A DNA stretch of 15,361 nt from Erythrobacter sp. Lineage in GTDB: Bacteria > Pseudomonadota > Alphaproteobacteria > Sphingomonadales > Sphingomonadaceae. Positions 7,465 through 15,076 of this stretch are shown piece by piece. Location: assembly GCA_013214365.1 (NCBI GenBank), contig JABSPI010000001.1, positions 1 to 15,361 of the forward strand, read 5' to 3'. Below the pieces are notes generated by a model, which was given only the letters and a program-made list of their open reading frames with translations, did not search any database and was not told the DNA's origin. A program made the position numbers and the translations under genes. Each line of letters begins with the position of its first letter. The first letter of the stretch is position 1.

Positions 7465-7758
7465 AATTCAGTACGTACCTTACCACGCTGCCCAAACTCT
7501 AAAGCTCTGATGGCGCGGGCAGCAAAACGCATCAGACCCCGATAAAAAGCGCAAGAGAGACTCCGGCACTCCTCGTCAATTGCGCAGATGCATAGCGCAC
7601 AAAAGCCCACTATGCGAATGATTTAACGCACCCCGTCTTTATTGCGGGCATTTATGACGGTTTCGCGCAAGGTCGCACGGCCTTGCCGGCTTGTCACGAC
7701 GGCCACTTCGCGCCATGAAAGCGGCATATTCTTCGCGTGTTCTCAAAGGGTCGTCTGC
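7465..7758. other. Divergent promoter region and cold-shock gene leader
   Basis: This gap of nearly 300 bases separates the divergent cold-shock gene and sulfur-transferase operon, so promoters for both should lie here. No convincing -35/-10 pair was found for either. On the cold-shock side there is a stem TCTGATG (7506-7512) with CATCAGA (7530-7536). Further out, GCATAG (7590-7595) pairs with CTATGC (7610-7615) and TGCGC (7581-7585) with GCGCA (7595-7599). These could structure a long 5' leader. A longer frame beginning at 7642 reaches the downstream gene, but its extra 39 residues look non-coding. Confidence 0.5.
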
Positions 7759-8196
7759 ATGTCTGATTTCCGCGCTTTGTCCGATAGTGTCCTTGCCAGC
7801 CCGCAGATCGAGCTGGACGATATTGCCGCCGCCAAAGCGTTGGGCGCGACCCTGATCGTTAATAATCGCCCCGACGGTGAGGACCCCTTAGCCCCACAGG
7901 GGGACGCGATAGCCGCCGCTGCACAGGCCGCGGGCATTGATTATGTCGCAATCCCGATCGGCCATTCCGGTTTTAGCGAAGTGCAGGTCGATGCCATGCT
8001 GACCGCGCTTGCCCAAGTGGGCGCAGGCGGCAAAATTTTGGCCTATTGCCGGTCAGGCACACGCTCGACCCTGTTATGGGCGCTGGCCGAGGCGAAAAGC
8101 GGGACGGACTGCGATGCCATTGCCCGCGCCGCGATGGCGGCTGGCTATGATGTCAGCCCCATTCGGCCAATGATGGACATGCTCGCTGCGCGTTGA
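7759..8196 (+). CDS. TIGR01244-type (DUF442) sulfur transferase/phosphatase-like protein
   Basis: A 145-residue protein of the small rhodanese- or dual-specificity-phosphatase-like family usually annotated as TIGR01244 family sulfur transferase (DUF442, also called Blh). LIVNNRPDGE (32-41) carries the conserved NNRPD. YCRSGTRST (96-104) is the active-site loop with C97 as the catalytic cysteine in a CxxGxR-type cradle. The enzyme class is inferred; the substrate is unknown. The ATG at 7759 is chosen because AAGGG lies 8 bases before it and the protein then begins MSDFRALSDSVLAS, typical of the family. A longer frame from 7642 adds 39 unlikely residues. It is the first gene of a plus-strand cluster, 33 bases before the next gene. 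Confidence 0.88.
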   Translation: MSDFRALSDSVLASPQIELDDIAAAKALGATLIVNNRPDGEDPLAPQGDAIAAAAQAAGIDYVAIPIGHSGFSEVQVDAMLTALAQVGAGGKILAYCRSGTRSTLLWALAEAKSGTDCDAIARAAMAAGYDVSPIRPMMDMLAAR

Positions 8197-8229
8197 GCCG
8201 CACACCACCGGATCCAAAAGGCCAGAGCG

Positions 8230-8631
8230 ATGATCGAGATTCCCCCCATGCTCATCCAAACCGGCGGATCGCTGCTGGCGATCTTTGCACTGTTTTTGCT
8301 TGCGCGTTGGCTCAAATTGGGCGGCAAGCCGGTGCTGGCCGATCACGCAGCGGTGCAACACGCCGCCAATGAAGTGGAAGACGGCTTTGCAACCCAACGC
8401 AGCGCAATTGCGCGCGCCGGTGATGCGGCCTTGGCGGTTGATGCGGCGGGGCGAATCATGGTGATCAAACGCCATGGCAACCATTTCTCAGGCCGCGTTC
8501 TGACCCCGGCCGCCAAAGTGCGCGAAGAGGTGGATGCGATTGTGGTCGATTGCGGCGAGGCGCGCTTTGGCCCGGTGCGTATGTCGCTTGATGAAACGGG
8601 ATATTGGGTTGATGCGATCAACCGGCTATAA
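8230..8631 (+). CDS. Unrecognised small membrane-anchored protein
   Basis: A 133-residue protein that I do not recognise. Residues about 8-26 (LIQTGGSLLAIFALFLLAR) are hydrophobic and followed by a positive stretch, suggesting one N-terminal membrane anchor with a cytoplasmic C-terminal domain. That domain contains a helical segment rich in alanine and acidic residues (about 38-64), then GRIMVIKRHGNHFSGRVL (74-91), AIVVDCGEARFGPVRMSLDE (103-122) and a terminal GYWVDAINRL. The alternation suggests a small beta-rich fold; no catalytic motif is evident. ATG at 8230 is used; an ATG at 8248 is an alternative. The gene starts 33 bases after the sulfur transferase and ends 9 bases before the sterol desaturase, so it is very likely co-translated with the latter. 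Codon positions and GC match the neighbours, so it is a real gene. Confidence 0.78.
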   Translation: MIEIPPMLIQTGGSLLAIFALFLLARWLKLGGKPVLADHAAVQHAANEVEDGFATQRSAIARAGDAALAVDAAGRIMVIKRHGNHFSGRVLTPAAKVREEVDAIVVDCGEARFGPVRMSLDETGYWVDAINRL

Positions 8632-8640
8632 GAGCGCGTG

Positions 8641-9606
8641 ATGCCAGATTTTTCACCCACCCAATACGCCGTTCCCCTGTTTGTCGTCGCTGTATTAGCA
8701 GAGATGATCTGGTCGCGTTTCAAGCGCCCGGAGGCTTACGAGCCAATGGACACTTTGGTGAGCCTGTGTTTCGGGCTTGGCTCGACTGTCGCGGGCGCGC
8801 TGTTCGGCGGGCTGGCGGCTTACGCCTTCATCACTTCTTATGAATACCGGCTGTTTGATTTCGGCGCCCAATGGTGGGCGGTGTGGTGGGCCTGGCCGGT
8901 GTGCTTTGTGCTCGACGATCTGGCCTATTATTGGGTGCACCGTGCCGGGCATCGGATCCGCTGGATGTGGGCGGCCCATGTCAATCACCATTCCTCGCAG
9001 CATTACAACCTTTCCACTGCGCTGCGCCAGACCTGGACCGGATCGTTCACATTCGGCCTGCTGTTTGCGATCCCGCTGGTGCTGCTGGGCTTTCACCCCT
9101 TAATGATCGCGATCTGCGGCGGGTTTAACCTCATCTACCAATTCTGGATCCACACCGAAGCGATCGATCGGATGCCGCGCTGGTTCGAGGCGGTGATGAA
9201 CACGCCCAGCCACCACCGCGTCCACCACGCAACCAATCCGCGCTATCTCGACCGCAATTATGCCGGGGTTTTCATCATTTGGGACAAGATGTTCGGCACA
9301 TTCGAACAGGAACGCGATGACGAGCAGATCCGTTATGGCATCGTCAAACAATTGGGCAGCTTCAACCTGTTATGGGCGGTTTTCCATGAATGGATCGGGA
9401 TGATTGGCGATGTTTGGCGCGCGCCGTGGCGGCACAAATTGTCCTATCTGCTGCGCGAGCCGGGGTGGAGCCATGATGGCAGCCGGGAAACCTCCGACAT
9501 GATCCGCGCCAGATGGCACGCGCGTAACACGGCCGAGCCTGCCCAAGACAAAACAATTCCAGTGGCGGATCGAAACCGGATTGCAGCATCGCAAGAAGCC
9601 GCCTAG
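8641..9606 (+). CDS. Sterol desaturase / fatty acid hydroxylase family protein
   Basis: A 321-residue integral membrane di-iron oxygenase of the fatty-acid-hydroxylase superfamily. Hydrophobic spans lie at about 8-24, 40-64, 79-97, 134-152 and 153-169. The histidine clusters that bind the two irons are complete: HRAGH (100-104), HVNHH (113-117), H171 and HHRVHH (191-196). The family inserts hydroxyl groups or double bonds into sterols, carotenoids, sphingoid bases or alkylglycerols; the substrate here cannot be told from sequence. The ATG at 8641 is preferred over the GTG at 8638 directly before it. It lies 9 bases after the small membrane protein and 24 bases before the GMC oxidoreductase, so a shared transcript and a linked reaction are likely. 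The C-terminal tail (about 300-321) is variable. Confidence 0.93.
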   Translation: MPDFSPTQYAVPLFVVAVLAEMIWSRFKRPEAYEPMDTLVSLCFGLGSTVAGALFGGLAAYAFITSYEYRLFDFGAQWWAVWWAWPVCFVLDDLAYYWVHRAGHRIRWMWAAHVNHHSSQHYNLSTALRQTWTGSFTFGLLFAIPLVLLGFHPLMIAICGGFNLIYQFWIHTEAIDRMPRWFEAVMNTPSHHRVHHATNPRYLDRNYAGVFIIWDKMFGTFEQERDDEQIRYGIVKQLGSFNLLWAVFHEWIGMIGDVWRAPWRHKLSYLLREPGWSHDGSRETSDMIRARWHARNTAEPAQDKTIPVADRNRIAASQEAA

Positions 9607-9630
9607 TCTCCTCACCCAAGAGGAGAGATC

Positions 9631-11217
9631 ATGGAAAGTTTCGACTATATCGTGATTGGTGGTGGCAGCGGCGGCAGCGCGGTTGCCGGACGGCTGGCTG
9701 TGGATGGCACCCGCAGGGTCTGCTTGTTGGAAGCGGGCGGCACCAACAACAATATGATTATCAAGACGCCGGGCTTCATGCCGTTCATCCGCAATGCGTC
9801 GAACTACAAATATGAAACCGTCCCGCAAAAGGGGCTGAATGGCCGAATCGGATACCAGCCGCGCGGCAAGGGTCTGGGCGGATCCTCGGCAATCAACGCA
9901 ATGGTTTATATTCGCGGCAACAAATGGGATTACGACAATTGGGCGCAAATGGGCTGCACCGATTGGTCCTATGACGATGTTCTTCCCTATTTCCGCAAAT
10001 CGGAATCGAACGAGAATGACGCCAATGATTTTCATGGCGCAAGCGGCCCGCTATTCGTCTCGAATCAGCGCTCCCCTAACCCGGCAAGCCACGCCTTTGT
10101 CGAGGCTGCATCCGAGCTGCAATTGCGCGCCAATTCGGATTTCAACGGCGCCGAGCAAGAGGGTTTTGGCCTCTATCAGGTGACCCAGCGCGATGGCGAA
10201 CGCTGGTCCGCGGCACGCGGCTATGTCGAGCCGATCCGTGGCCAAGGCAACTTCGCGATCCGGACCAACACGCTGGTTGAAAAACTGGTGATTGAGGAAG
10301 GCCGCGTGACCGGTGTGCGGGTGCGCATCGGGGGCAAACGGTCGGAAATGATCTATGCCCGGCGCGGCGTGATTTTGAGCGCGGGGGCATTCAATTCGCC
10401 GCAAATCATGATGCTGTCGGGGATCGGTCCGGCGGCGCATTTGAAAGATCACGGGATTGACGTGGTGCTCGACAAACCGGCGGTTGGCGCCGAATTGCAG
10501 GATCATATCGATTATGTGTCGGGGTGGGAGACCGAGAGCGATGTGCCGATTGGCGGCACGCTCAAAGGCACGCTGAAAATGGCCGGCGCAATCATCGAAC
10601 ACAAACGCAAGCGCACCGGTCCGATGACCACATGCTATGCTGAGGCTGGCGGTTTCTGGTCCGTCACCGACGGTGCGCCGGCGCCCGATGTGCAATGGCA
10701 CTTTGTGCCCGCCGTGCTCGAAGATCATGGCCGCGAAAAGGTCAAGAAGCACGGCTTCTCGCTGCACGCTTGTGTGCTGCGGCCGGAAAGCCGGGGGACA
10801 GTGCGCCTGGGCAGCGCGGATGCCGCCGATGCGCCCGTGATCGACCCCAATTTCTTCGATGATGACCGCGACCTGGCGGTGATGCGCGGCGGGGTGCGTT
10901 TGTCGCACCGGATCGCGGATGCGCCCGCACTGCAGGCATTTGGGCCAACCGATCGCCACCCGGTCGATCTCAATGATGACGATGCGCTCAACGATTTGAT
11001 CCGCAGCCGCGCCGACACGGTCTATCACCCGGTGGGAACCTGCCGGATGGGCGCAGATGCCGACAGCGTGGTCGACCCCACGCTCAAAGTGCGCGGGATT
11101 GACGGATTGTGGATCGCCGATGCCAGCATCATGCCCAAAATCGTGAGCGGGAACACCAATGCGCCAAGCATTATGATCGGCGAACGCTGCGCGGATTTTG
11201 TCAAAGCGGCCGAATGA
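9631..11217 (+). CDS. GMC-family FAD-dependent oxidoreductase
   Basis: A 528-residue flavoprotein of the glucose-methanol-choline family, related to choline and alcohol dehydrogenases. It begins with the dinucleotide-binding motif VIGGGSGGSAVAG (8-20) and E35 for ribose binding. The first GMC signature RGKGLGGSSAINAMVYIRG spans 78-96, and the second resembles GAFNSPQIMMLSGIGP. The C-terminal catalytic pair is likely H466 (YHPVGTCRMG) and N510 (GNTNAPS). It should oxidise an alcohol to an aldehyde; choline dehydrogenase BetA is not assumed, as no bet genes are near. A strong ribosome site (AGAGGAGAG) precedes the ATG. It is the last gene of the plus-strand cluster, directly after the hydroxylase, which fits sequential oxidation of one substrate. 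No signal peptide is seen, so it is probably cytoplasmic or membrane-associated. Confidence 0.95.
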   Translation: MESFDYIVIGGGSGGSAVAGRLAVDGTRRVCLLEAGGTNNNMIIKTPGFMPFIRNASNYKYETVPQKGLNGRIGYQPRGKGLGGSSAINAMVYIRGNKWDYDNWAQMGCTDWSYDDVLPYFRKSESNENDANDFHGASGPLFVSNQRSPNPASHAFVEAASELQLRANSDFNGAEQEGFGLYQVTQRDGERWSAARGYVEPIRGQGNFAIRTNTLVEKLVIEEGRVTGVRVRIGGKRSEMIYARRGVILSAGAFNSPQIMMLSGIGPAAHLKDHGIDVVLDKPAVGAELQDHIDYVSGWETESDVPIGGTLKGTLKMAGAIIEHKRKRTGPMTTCYAEAGGFWSVTDGAPAPDVQWHFVPAVLEDHGREKVKKHGFSLHACVLRPESRGTVRLGSADAADAPVIDPNFFDDDRDLAVMRGGVRLSHRIADAPALQAFGPTDRHPVDLNDDDALNDLIRSRADTVYHPVGTCRMGADADSVVDPTLKVRGIDGLWIADASIMPKIVSGNTNAPSIMIGERCADFVKAAE

Positions 11218-11538
11218 TGTGCGATCGCCCATCCGGGGATTGTTAGGTTGGTGCAGCCCATTGGGGCTGCGATCTCCTCGCTCACCCCGCCTGTAGGTCG
11301 TCGCATCGCTGCGCCCGTGCGCGGTCTCGCTTTTGCGGGCCCTGACGTGGGCGTGATCCGCGACATATGAGCAAGGTAGCGCCGCGCGTCCTTGTGCCAT
11401 TTTCATGACCCAGGAACTTTCGGTCCGCGACCAGCGGTCCGCGGGGCTATGCGGCCGAGCGGCCCAGCGGCCAAGGCCCGAACGAACGCAGCGACAGAGA
11501 AACCGCCCCCAAGAAATTCAGCCAGCCGGGCGCAGAGC
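11218..11538. other. Intergenic region between convergent GMC and amtB genes
   Basis: No credible gene is visible. A hairpin GCAGCCC (11253-11259) with GGGCTGC (11264-11270) around a 4-base loop lies about 35 bases past the GMC stop. It lacks a T run, so it is at best a Rho-assisted terminator. Further on, a 9-bp direct repeat CGGTCCGCG occurs at 11421-11429 and 11435-11443. It is followed by several GGCC-containing palindromic stretches (about 11451-11476). The block is GC-rich and repetitive, unlike a random spacer. It may be a relic or a dispersed intergenic element, but no second copy exists in this window. Confidence 0.5.
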
Positions 11539-11572
11539 AAAAAAGGGGCCGAAGCGCTATGGCTTCGGCCCT
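11539..11572 (-). terminator. Rho-independent terminator of glnK-amtB
   Basis: On the minus strand GGGCCGAAGC (11571-11562) pairs perfectly over 10 bp with GCTTCGGCCC (11555-11546) around a 6-base loop. It is followed by CC and six T (the A run 11544-11539 on the plus strand). The hairpin plus T run is canonical and lies about 90 bases after the amtB stop. Confidence 0.9.
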
Positions 11573-11604
11573 CAACAGTCTGTTCGTTCGCAGGAGGAAC
11601 GTCT

Positions 11605-11649
11605 TTTGACGGGAGGAGGGGAGAGAGAAGAGAGCCTCCCCCCGTCAAA
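11605..11649. repeat. Long imperfect inverted repeat in the amtB 3' region
   Basis: TTTGACGGG (11605-11613) pairs with CCCGTCAAA (11641-11649). After one A-C mismatch, GGAGG (11615-11619) pairs with CCTCC (11635-11639). The loop is a purine-rich GA stretch. Fourteen pairs make this a very stable stem, starting about 13 bases after the amtB stop. There is no T run on either strand, so its role is probably not simple termination. Confidence 0.75.
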
Positions 11650-11661
11650 CTGTGTGCGCTC

Positions 11662-12984
11662 TTAAGTTCGAGCGAATTCGGGATAGGCTTCGACACCGAT
11701 TTCTGCGTGGTCGAGCCCCGACACCTCTTCTTCTTCCGAAGGACGGACGCCGATCGTGTATTTAAGAGCAAGCCAGACGACTGCAGATGCGGCGCTGACC
11801 CAGACCATGGTGAGCAGGACGCCCACAAGCTGGCCCACAAAGGTTGCGTCCCCGGTCCATGCGACAATCAGCGTGCCCCAGATACCTGCGAACAGGTGAA
11901 CAGGGATGGCGCCAACCACATCGTCAATCTTGAACTTGTCGAGAAGCGGAACCGTGAACACCACGATCACACCGCCAATACCGCCGATCAGGATCGATTG
12001 GCCTACACTTGGTGCGAGCGGCTCAGCCGTGATCGAGACCAGACCAGCCAACGCGCCGTTCAAAGCCATGGTGACATCGGCTTTCTTGTAAAGGACCTGG
12101 GTCAGGATGATCGTGACCACCACGCCGCCGGCTGCGGCCATATTGGTGTTGACGAAAATCTTCGAGACATCCGACACATCGCCCACAGTGCCCATGGCAA
12201 GCTGCGAAGCGCCGTTGAACCCAAACCAACCGAGCCACAAAATGAATGTGCCCAAAGTGGCGAGCGGGATGTTCGAGCCCGGGAAGACATTGACTTTGCC
12301 ATCGGCGCCATAACGACCGGTGCGCGCACCGATGATGATCGCACCAACAAGCGCCGCCCAACCACCGGTTGAGTGAACCAGGGTAGAACCGGCGAAATCG
12401 CTGAAGCCCCATGCGCTATCGAGGTAACCGCCACCCCATTCCCAGCTGACAACCACCGGATAGATGATCGCGGTGAGAACCGTGACGAAGATGAAAAACG
12501 GAACGATCTTCACACGCTCAGCCACAGTGCCCGAAACGATCGAGGCGGTGGTGGCGCAGAATACCATTTGGAAGAACCAGTCCGAGGCCACCGAATAGCC
12601 GGTATCGGTGTCAGCTGCACCCACGCCTTGCATCGCATATGGGAAATCAGCGATGCCAAACAGGCCCAGCGACCCTTCGGCAAAACCGGGATAAGCGATC
12701 GAATAACCGATGACCCAAAACATCAAGCCGGCAATCGAATAAAGGCCGATATTCTTGATACATTGGGTTGAGGTGTTCTTGGCCCGCACAAGGCCCGCCT
12801 CTAGCATCGCAAAGCCAGCGGCCATCCACATGACGAGGAAGCCGCCGATCAAGAACAGCAAAGTGTTGAGAATATACGCCGTGCCGGGCGATACGGCATC
12901 AGCGGCGGGCGCAGCGAGTGCCGGTTGCGCAAACAAAGTCGCACCCGCAATCAGAGCAGCGCCTTTTAGGAGAGGTTGTTTCAT
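11662..12984 (-). CDS. amtB: Ammonium transporter AmtB
   Basis: An inner-membrane ammonium channel of the Amt/Rh family, 440 residues from the chosen ATG. Residues 1-24 (to PALAA) look like a cleavable signal peptide, as in E. coli AmtB. About eleven hydrophobic spans follow. The family signature DFAGSTLVHSTGG (196-208) contains pore histidine H204, and PVHLFAG (361-367) contains the twin H363. The charged cytoplasmic tail (about 411-440) is where GlnK binds. The ATG at 12984 is preferred because AAGGGG lies 9 bases upstream and the signal peptide is then N-terminal. A TTG at 13005 would add seven residues and overlap glnK. It follows glnK by 17 bases in one operon under the sigma-54 promoter, and ends before a strong terminator. 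Confidence 0.97.
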   Translation of the reverse strand: MKQPLLKGAALIAGATLFAQPALAAPAADAVSPGTAYILNTLLFLIGGFLVMWMAAGFAMLEAGLVRAKNTSTQCIKNIGLYSIAGLMFWVIGYSIAYPGFAEGSLGLFGIADFPYAMQGVGAADTDTGYSVASDWFFQMVFCATTASIVSGTVAERVKIVPFFIFVTVLTAIIYPVVVSWEWGGGYLDSAWGFSDFAGSTLVHSTGGWAALVGAIIIGARTGRYGADGKVNVFPGSNIPLATLGTFILWLGWFGFNGASQLAMGTVGDVSDVSKIFVNTNMAAAGGVVVTIILTQVLYKKADVTMALNGALAGLVSITAEPLAPSVGQSILIGGIGGVIVVFTVPLLDKFKIDDVVGAIPVHLFAGIWGTLIVAWTGDATFVGQLVGVLLTMVWVSAASAVVWLALKYTIGVRPSEEEEVSGLDHAEIGVEAYPEFART

Positions 12985-13001
12985 GGTCCGAGCCCCTTGA
13001 A

Positions 13002-13355
<354 letters not shown>

Positions 13356-13386
13356 CTATGCCGGCGGATCCGGCTGGAGACACAAA

Positions 13387-13402
13387 TGCAAAGGGCGTGC
13401 CA
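13387..13402 (-). promoter_or_regulatory. Sigma-54 (RpoN) promoter of glnK-amtB
   Basis: Reading the minus strand, TGGCACG-CCCT-TTGCA matches the -24/-12 consensus TGGCACG-N4-TTGCW at every position. Spacing is exact. It lies about 47 bases upstream of the glnK start, with a transcription start expected near 13375. glnK-amtB is a classic RpoN/NtrC target, so the context agrees. Confidence 0.92.
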
Positions 13403-13429
13403 GTTTTTTGAAAAGGGGGTGACGCGGCG

Positions 13430-13469
13430 GAATCCAAGGATTCTTTCGCGGCTGCACAAAAACGCGTGC
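13430..13469. promoter_or_regulatory. Candidate activator-binding sites upstream of the sigma-54 promoter
   Basis: GAATCC-AA-GGATTC (13430-13443) is a perfect short palindrome. GCAC (13454-13457) and GTGC (13466-13469) form NtrC-like half-sites, but they are separated by 8 bases instead of the usual 7. They lie about 60-90 bases upstream of the expected start, a normal place for an enhancer-binding protein. The match to NtrC is imperfect. Confidence 0.35.
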
Positions 13470-13560
13470 CTAAATTTTAATCTTCTGGTTACTTTTTGGG
13501 CAGTCGCGCATGTTTCAACGCCTCCGGGTCGCCCTTTTTGTTATCTTCAAAGCCCGAAAA

Positions 13561-14130
13561 TCACTCGCCCGCAATATACCTATCGCTGGTGCGGGTCGGC
13601 AGGCCATCAATACTGGTGTTGCGCTTGGCGGTTTTGGCTTCCCACGCCGCCGGCTCGATCTGGCGGTGCGCTTTCTTGAGCGTCTCCCGCTCCCCATCAA
13701 GCGACATGAACGGAACCCCCCAGCCACAGCTGGTCTGGATGGTGTCGATATCAATCACGAAAATCTGGCGGGTGCCCGGCATCAGCGTGAAATGCTGCGC
13801 CAGATCCTCCCATTCATCGTCCTGCGGCAGAACCGGGCGTCCCTTGCCGTAAATCCTCAGGATCAAGGCGGGCTGATCAAACTTGCAGAACATGATGGTG
13901 ATGCGCCCGGCATCCTTTTGCTCGGCCATCACATGGGCGTGGGTTTCATTGCCCGACCCGCCCAGATCAAGATAGGCGACCCGTGTTGGCCCCAGAACCC
14001 GAAAGGCATCATAGCCTTTGGGGCTCAAATTAATGCGGCCTTCATCGGCCGCGGTCGCCACAAAAAAGATCGGCTGCTGCTCGATCAGAGCGATATGTTT
14101 GTCTTCAAGCGCGTCGAAAAACTCAGCCAT
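13561..14130 (-). CDS. Pyridoxamine 5'-phosphate oxidase-like split-barrel flavoprotein
   Basis: A 189-residue protein of the pyridoxamine 5'-phosphate oxidase-like superfamily, which binds FMN (sometimes F420 or heme) in a split beta-barrel. The early segment FFVATAADEGRINLSPKG (22-39) is typical, with LSPKGYDAFR (35-44) and VAYLDLGGSGNETHAHV (51-67). The end carries NTSIDGLPTR (171-180), conserved in this subfamily. Its reaction is unknown; most such proteins are not true PdxH enzymes, which differ in sequence. It starts 6 bases after the alpha/beta hydrolase stop on the same strand, with GAAGGA upstream, so the two are almost certainly co-expressed. The downstream glnK has its own sigma-54 promoter. 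Confidence 0.87.
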   Translation of the reverse strand: MAEFFDALEDKHIALIEQQPIFFVATAADEGRINLSPKGYDAFRVLGPTRVAYLDLGGSGNETHAHVMAEQKDAGRITIMFCKFDQPALILRIYGKGRPVLPQDDEWEDLAQHFTLMPGTRQIFVIDIDTIQTSCGWGVPFMSLDGERETLKKAHRQIEPAAWEAKTAKRNTSIDGLPTRTSDRYIAGE

Positions 14131-14136
14131 AGATGT

Positions 14137-15012
14137 CTAGTCCTTCAAAAAGTCGCCAATCGTGGTGATGAAGCGATCGAATTGGTCATGGTGGAGCCAA
14201 TGGCCCGCTTGTTCAAATTCGATCACCTGTGCGGTTTTGAAATGGGCGATCCGGCCATCTTTCTCGGGGTTCGATGCCCAGCTATCGGCGCCATATAGCA
14301 ATAAGGTATCGCAGCTGATCGCGCCCCAAATCTCTTCCATGAAGGCATCGGCCACATCTTCCACCGGCCACACATTGAGGTGGGGGTCAAACTTCCAGCT
14401 ATAGGTGCCATCCTCGTTGCGGTTGACCCCGTGAATGGTGAGATGGCGCGCCTGATCTTCGGTGAGGTAGGAGTTTTCCTCGATCATCCGCGCAAAGGCG
14501 GCCTCGATGCTGTCATATTTGCGCGGCGATCGCCCGGCGGCCTTGCGCTTTTTCTCGATCCATTCGGCCATACGCTGGGGATAGGGGGTCTCGCGCTGTT
14601 TATCGCGCCATTCGGGCGACGGCCCCAATCCTTCGATCGCAACCAGCTTGGTCACCATGTCAGGGAACATGCCGGTGTAACGCAGCGCCACATTCCCGCC
14701 CATGGAGTGCGACACAATCCGCACCGGTCCAACCCCCAATTGGTGGATCAATTGCGCCAGATCATAGACCATATCGCCGGCCGAATAATTGCCATCCGAC
14801 ACCCAATCGCTGTTGCCGTGGCCGCGGTGATCCATCGCGATGACATGGTAATCCTCGCGCAAAGCCTGCGCGGTCCAATCCCAGCTGCGCGCGTGATCGC
14901 GGCCGCCATGGACCAGAATGAGCGGGGGTTTGCCGCGCCCGCCCCAATCTTCATAATTGAGGCGAATGCGCTGCGAGATAAAGGTTTGCGAAGTGGGTCC
15001 GGTTGCGTTCAT
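14137..15012 (-). CDS. Alpha/beta-fold hydrolase
   Basis: A 291-residue serine hydrolase of the alpha/beta fold. The oxyanion segment LVHGGRDHARSWD spans 33-45. MDHRGHGNSD (60-69) precedes the nucleophile elbow SHSMGG (101-106) with Ser103. The acid is likely D243 (LLYGADSW) and the histidine H271 (AGHWLHHD). Family members cleave esters, lactones, amides or C-C bonds; the substrate is not evident. There is no signal peptide, so it should be cytoplasmic. The ATG at 15012 has GGGA 6 bases upstream. prfC lies 64 bases upstream on the same strand and the split-barrel protein 6 bases downstream, suggesting a two-gene unit. Confidence 0.92.
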   Translation of the reverse strand: MNATGPTSQTFISQRIRLNYEDWGGRGKPPLILVHGGRDHARSWDWTAQALREDYHVIAMDHRGHGNSDWVSDGNYSAGDMVYDLAQLIHQLGVGPVRIVSHSMGGNVALRYTGMFPDMVTKLVAIEGLGPSPEWRDKQRETPYPQRMAEWIEKKRKAAGRSPRKYDSIEAAFARMIEENSYLTEDQARHLTIHGVNRNEDGTYSWKFDPHLNVWPVEDVADAFMEEIWGAISCDTLLLYGADSWASNPEKDGRIAHFKTAQVIEFEQAGHWLHHDQFDRFITTIGDFLKD

Positions 15013-15076
15013 GCCGTCCCAATGGCGCGAACGCGGCGCAAGGGCAACCTTGCGATTACTCCAAACGATCGCGCGC

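Noticed and set aside
6694..7610. Long alanine-rich frames on both strands over the cold-shock gene (283 and 178 codons)
   Set aside because: They are produced by the GC-rich glycine repeats of the real gene. Only the minus-strand frame with two cold-shock domains has protein meaning.
7642..7758. N-terminal extension of the sulfur transferase
   Set aside because: The extra 39 residues look non-coding, and AAGGG with proper spacing supports the ATG at 7759.
10051..11406. 451-codon minus-strand frame antisense to the GMC gene
   Set aside because: It mirrors a clear GMC flavoprotein with all motifs. The antisense product is rich in His, Arg and Pro and has no domain.
11392..12372. 326-codon plus-strand frame across the amtB 3' region
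   Set aside because: It runs through the terminator and antisense to amtB, and its composition is not protein-like.
13444..13560. Intrinsic terminator after the split-barrel gene
   Set aside because: T runs occur here, but I found no stable stem ahead of a T run on the minus strand.
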